Source: Streptomyces roseus
GTDB lineage: Bacteria > Actinomycetota > Actinomycetes > Streptomycetales > Streptomycetaceae
NCBI RefSeq assembly: GCF_001044425.1
Contig: NZ_LFML01000158.1
Location: forward strand, 36,116 to 78,759
Length of the DNA stretch: 42,644 bases
Direction: 5' to 3'
Shown here: positions 41,061-42,644 of the stretch, in pieces
Position numbering within the stretch: the first letter of the stretch is position 1
Layout: each line of letters begins with the position of its first letter
Notes under the pieces: model-generated
Database searches by the model: none
What the model saw: only the letters and a program-made list of their open reading frames with translations
What the model was told of the DNA's origin: nothing
Position numbers and translations under genes: made by a program

Positions 41061-41945
41061 TCAGCTCTTCACCAGGAGGCCGCGGTTGCGCAGGACGTGT
41101 CGTTCGGCGGGGCTGAAGATGAGGAGGTCGATGGCGATGCCGACGACGAGGATGAGGGTGATGGCGAGGAATACGCCGGGGAGGTCGATGTTGTTGCGGC
41201 CGTTTTCGAGGAGTTGGCCCAGGCCCAGGCCGAGGTCGGGGGAGCTGGCGATGATTTCGGCGGCCATGAGGGAGCGCCAGGAGAAGGCCCAGCCCTGCTT
41301 GAGGCCGGCGAGGTAGCCGGGGAGGGCGGCGGGCAGGACGATGTGGCGGGCTCCGGTGAGGCCGGTGGCGCCGAGGGTGCGGCCGGCGCGCAGGTGGAGC
41401 GGGGGGATCTGGTCGATGCCGGCGACGAGTCCGTTGGCGATGGAGGGGACGGCGCCGAGGAGGATGACGGTGTACATCATGGCGTCGTTGAGGCCGAACC
41501 ACAGGACGGCGGGGGGTACCCAGGCGACGGAGGGCAGGGATTGCAGTCCTTGGAGGATGGGGCCGATCGCGGCGCGGACGAATGTGACGCGGGCGACGAG
41601 GAGTCCCAGGGGGGTGCCGATGGCGAGGGCGAGGAGGAAGCCGAGCAGGCCGCGGGAGACGCTGGTCCAGATGACGTCGAGGAGGGTGCCTGCCAGCCAC
41701 ATCTGGGTCAGGCTGTCCCAGACCGCGGACAGCGGCGGGAGCTTTGTCTCGTCGGTGACCTTCAGGGAGACCAGTGCCTGCCAGACCAGCAGCACCAGGC
41801 CCACGGCGATGAACGGAGGGAGGACCTTCTTGACGATGACCTCGCGCGCCGGGGGGCGGTGGGTCTGGACCGCGTCGAGGGCGTCCAGGCCGGCCTCCAG
41901 ACCGGCCAGGTCGTCCGTCTTCGCCCTCGTGTCAGTGCTGGCCAT
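41061..41945 (-). CDS. ssuC: ABC transporter permease, SsuC/TauC type
   Basis: The protein has 294 residues with six or so transmembrane segments of the BPD permease type. A cytoplasmic lead is followed by VLPPFIAVGLVLLVWQALVSL. The EAA-loop is GATGLTGARHIVLPAALPGYLAGLKQGWAFSWRSLMAAE. SsuC-type permeases import alkanesulfonates, taurine or related sulfur compounds. The start at 41945 has GGGGAGAT 9 nt upstream and overlaps the ATPase gene by 14 bp; GTG 41963 is an alternative. The exact substrate is inferred from operon context. Confidence 0.9.
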   Translation of the reverse strand: MASTDTRAKTDDLAGLEAGLDALDAVQTHRPPAREVIVKKVLPPFIAVGLVLLVWQALVSLKVTDETKLPPLSAVWDSLTQMWLAGTLLDVIWTSVSRGLLGFLLALAIGTPLGLLVARVTFVRAAIGPILQGLQSLPSVAWVPPAVLWFGLNDAMMYTVILLGAVPSIANGLVAGIDQIPPLHLRAGRTLGATGLTGARHIVLPAALPGYLAGLKQGWAFSWRSLMAAEIIASSPDLGLGLGQLLENGRNNIDLPGVFLAITLILVVGIAIDLLIFSPAERHVLRNRGLLVKS

Positions 41946-42644
41946 GGCGGCGGATCTCCCCACGCAGGTGTTCAGTGATCTCTACGGACAGCTCCGCGAC
42001 GTCCGCGTCCTCGATGCGGCGCGGCTGCGGGATGTCCACGGTCCATTCCTTCACGACCCGGCCGGGGCGGGAGGAGAGCAGGACCACGCGCTGGGCGAGG
42101 CGCACGGCTTCGCGCACGTTGTGGGTGACGAAGAGCACGGAGACGTCGGTCTCGGCCCAGATGCGGGTGAGTTCGCCGTGGAGCACGTCCCGCGTGATGG
42201 CGTCCAGCGCCGCGAAGGGCTCGTCCATCAGCAACAGCCGACTGTCCTGGGCCAGGGCCCGGGCCAGGGCGACGCGCTGGCGCATGCCGCCGGACAGCTC
42301 GTGCACGCGCTTGCCGTGGGCGCCGCCGAGGCGGACCAGCTCCAGCAGGCGCTCGGCCTCCGGCTTGCGGTCGGCCTTGGGCACCCCGCGCAGGCGCAGG
42401 GCGAGTTCGATGTTCTTGCCCGCGGTCAGCCACGGGAACAGGGCGTGCTCCTGGAACATCAGGGCGGTCCGGCCGGCGGTCTCGATCGTGCCCGCGGAGG
42501 GCTTGTCGAGTCCGGCGACGAGGTTGAGCAGGGTGGACTTGCCGCAGCCGGAGGCCCCCAGGATGGTGACGAACTCGCCGGGCGCGACATCGAGGCTGAT
42601 GTCGTCCAGGACGAGCTGCGATCCGGCCGGGCCGGAGAAGGACT
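41932..42644 (-). CDS. ssuB: ABC transporter ATPase, SsuB/TauB type (partial, 5' end outside window)
   Basis: About 236 residues are visible. Walker A is GASGCGKST, the Q-loop is FQEHALFPW, the signature is ELSGGMRQR, Walker B is LLLMDEP, and the switch His is in FVTHN. VVLLSSRPGRVVKEWTVDIPQPRR is typical of nitrate/sulfonate/taurine ATPases. The frame is open to base 42644, so the start lies to the right. It energises the SsuC-like permease encoded next. Confidence 0.93.
   Translation of the reverse strand, partial: SFSGPAGSQLVLDDISLDVAPGEFVTILGASGCGKSTLLNLVAGLDKPSAGTIETAGRTALMFQEHALFPWLTAGKNIELALRLRGVPKADRKPEAERLLELVRLGGAHGKRVHELSGGMRQRVALARALAQDSRLLLMDEPFAALDAITRDVLHGELTRIWAETDVSVLFVTHNVREAVRLAQRVVLLSSRPGRVVKEWTVDIPQPRRIEDADVAELSVEITEHLRGEIRRHGQH

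Overview
The window is actinobacterial and most likely from Streptomyces. GC content is very high, GTG starts are common, and the gene set is typical of the genus: an MbtH-like protein, a Tat-exported phospholipase C, a DUF1707-FHA protein, a SAV2148-type HEPN protein, TreY/TreZ/GlgX, and an SsuBC transporter next to a sirohydrochlorin chelatase. Only one in-frame TTA codon (the bldA-dependent leucine codon) was noticed by eye, in a zinc carboxypeptidase gene.

Positions 1-16501 hold the right-hand part of an unusual nonribosomal peptide gene cluster. Reading leftwards on the minus strand: a LanB-like protein (lantibiotic dehydratase glutamylation half only), a stand-alone adenylation protein, a threonine-dehydratase-like PLP enzyme, a stand-alone carrier protein, a second LanB-like protein, a two-module NRPS (C-A-T-C-A-T), and a further NRPS beginning C-A that leaves the window. 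A divergent MbtH-like gene marks the right edge. Most of the small genes overlap or are tightly spaced, so they look like one transcript. A strong hairpin separates them from the large NRPS genes. No lanthipeptide precursor gene, SpaB_C elimination protein, thioesterase, transporter or regulator is visible; some of these may lie to the left. The most interesting hypothesis is that aminoacyl-tRNA-dependent LanB chemistry has been recruited to an amino acid held on a carrier protein that primes the NRPS.

Positions 16502-17305 hold no convincing gene. Then come a secreted phosphocholine-type phospholipase C, a frameshifted conserved gene, an alpha/beta hydrolase, tRNA-His(GTG) with a bidirectional-looking terminator, and a small membrane protein.

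Positions 21782-32435 carry the genes of the TreX-TreY-TreZ route from glycogen to trehalose (treZ, treY, glgX, all minus strand). Interspersed are a DUF1707-FHA gene, a GNAT acetyltransferase, an M14 carboxypeptidase with a 15-bp tandem repeat, and an MFS transporter.

Positions 32698-40238 are mixed housekeeping and accessory genes: SAV2148-type HEPN protein, DEDDh exonuclease, a hypothetical protein, an APH-family kinase, a macrolide-type glycosyltransferase behind a perfect palindromic operator, DUF1697, an aldo/keto reductase and a ketopantoate-reductase-like enzyme.

Positions 40270-42644 are the end of a sulfur-assimilation operon: an SsuB-like ATPase (partial), an SsuC-like permease and a sirohydrochlorin chelatase.
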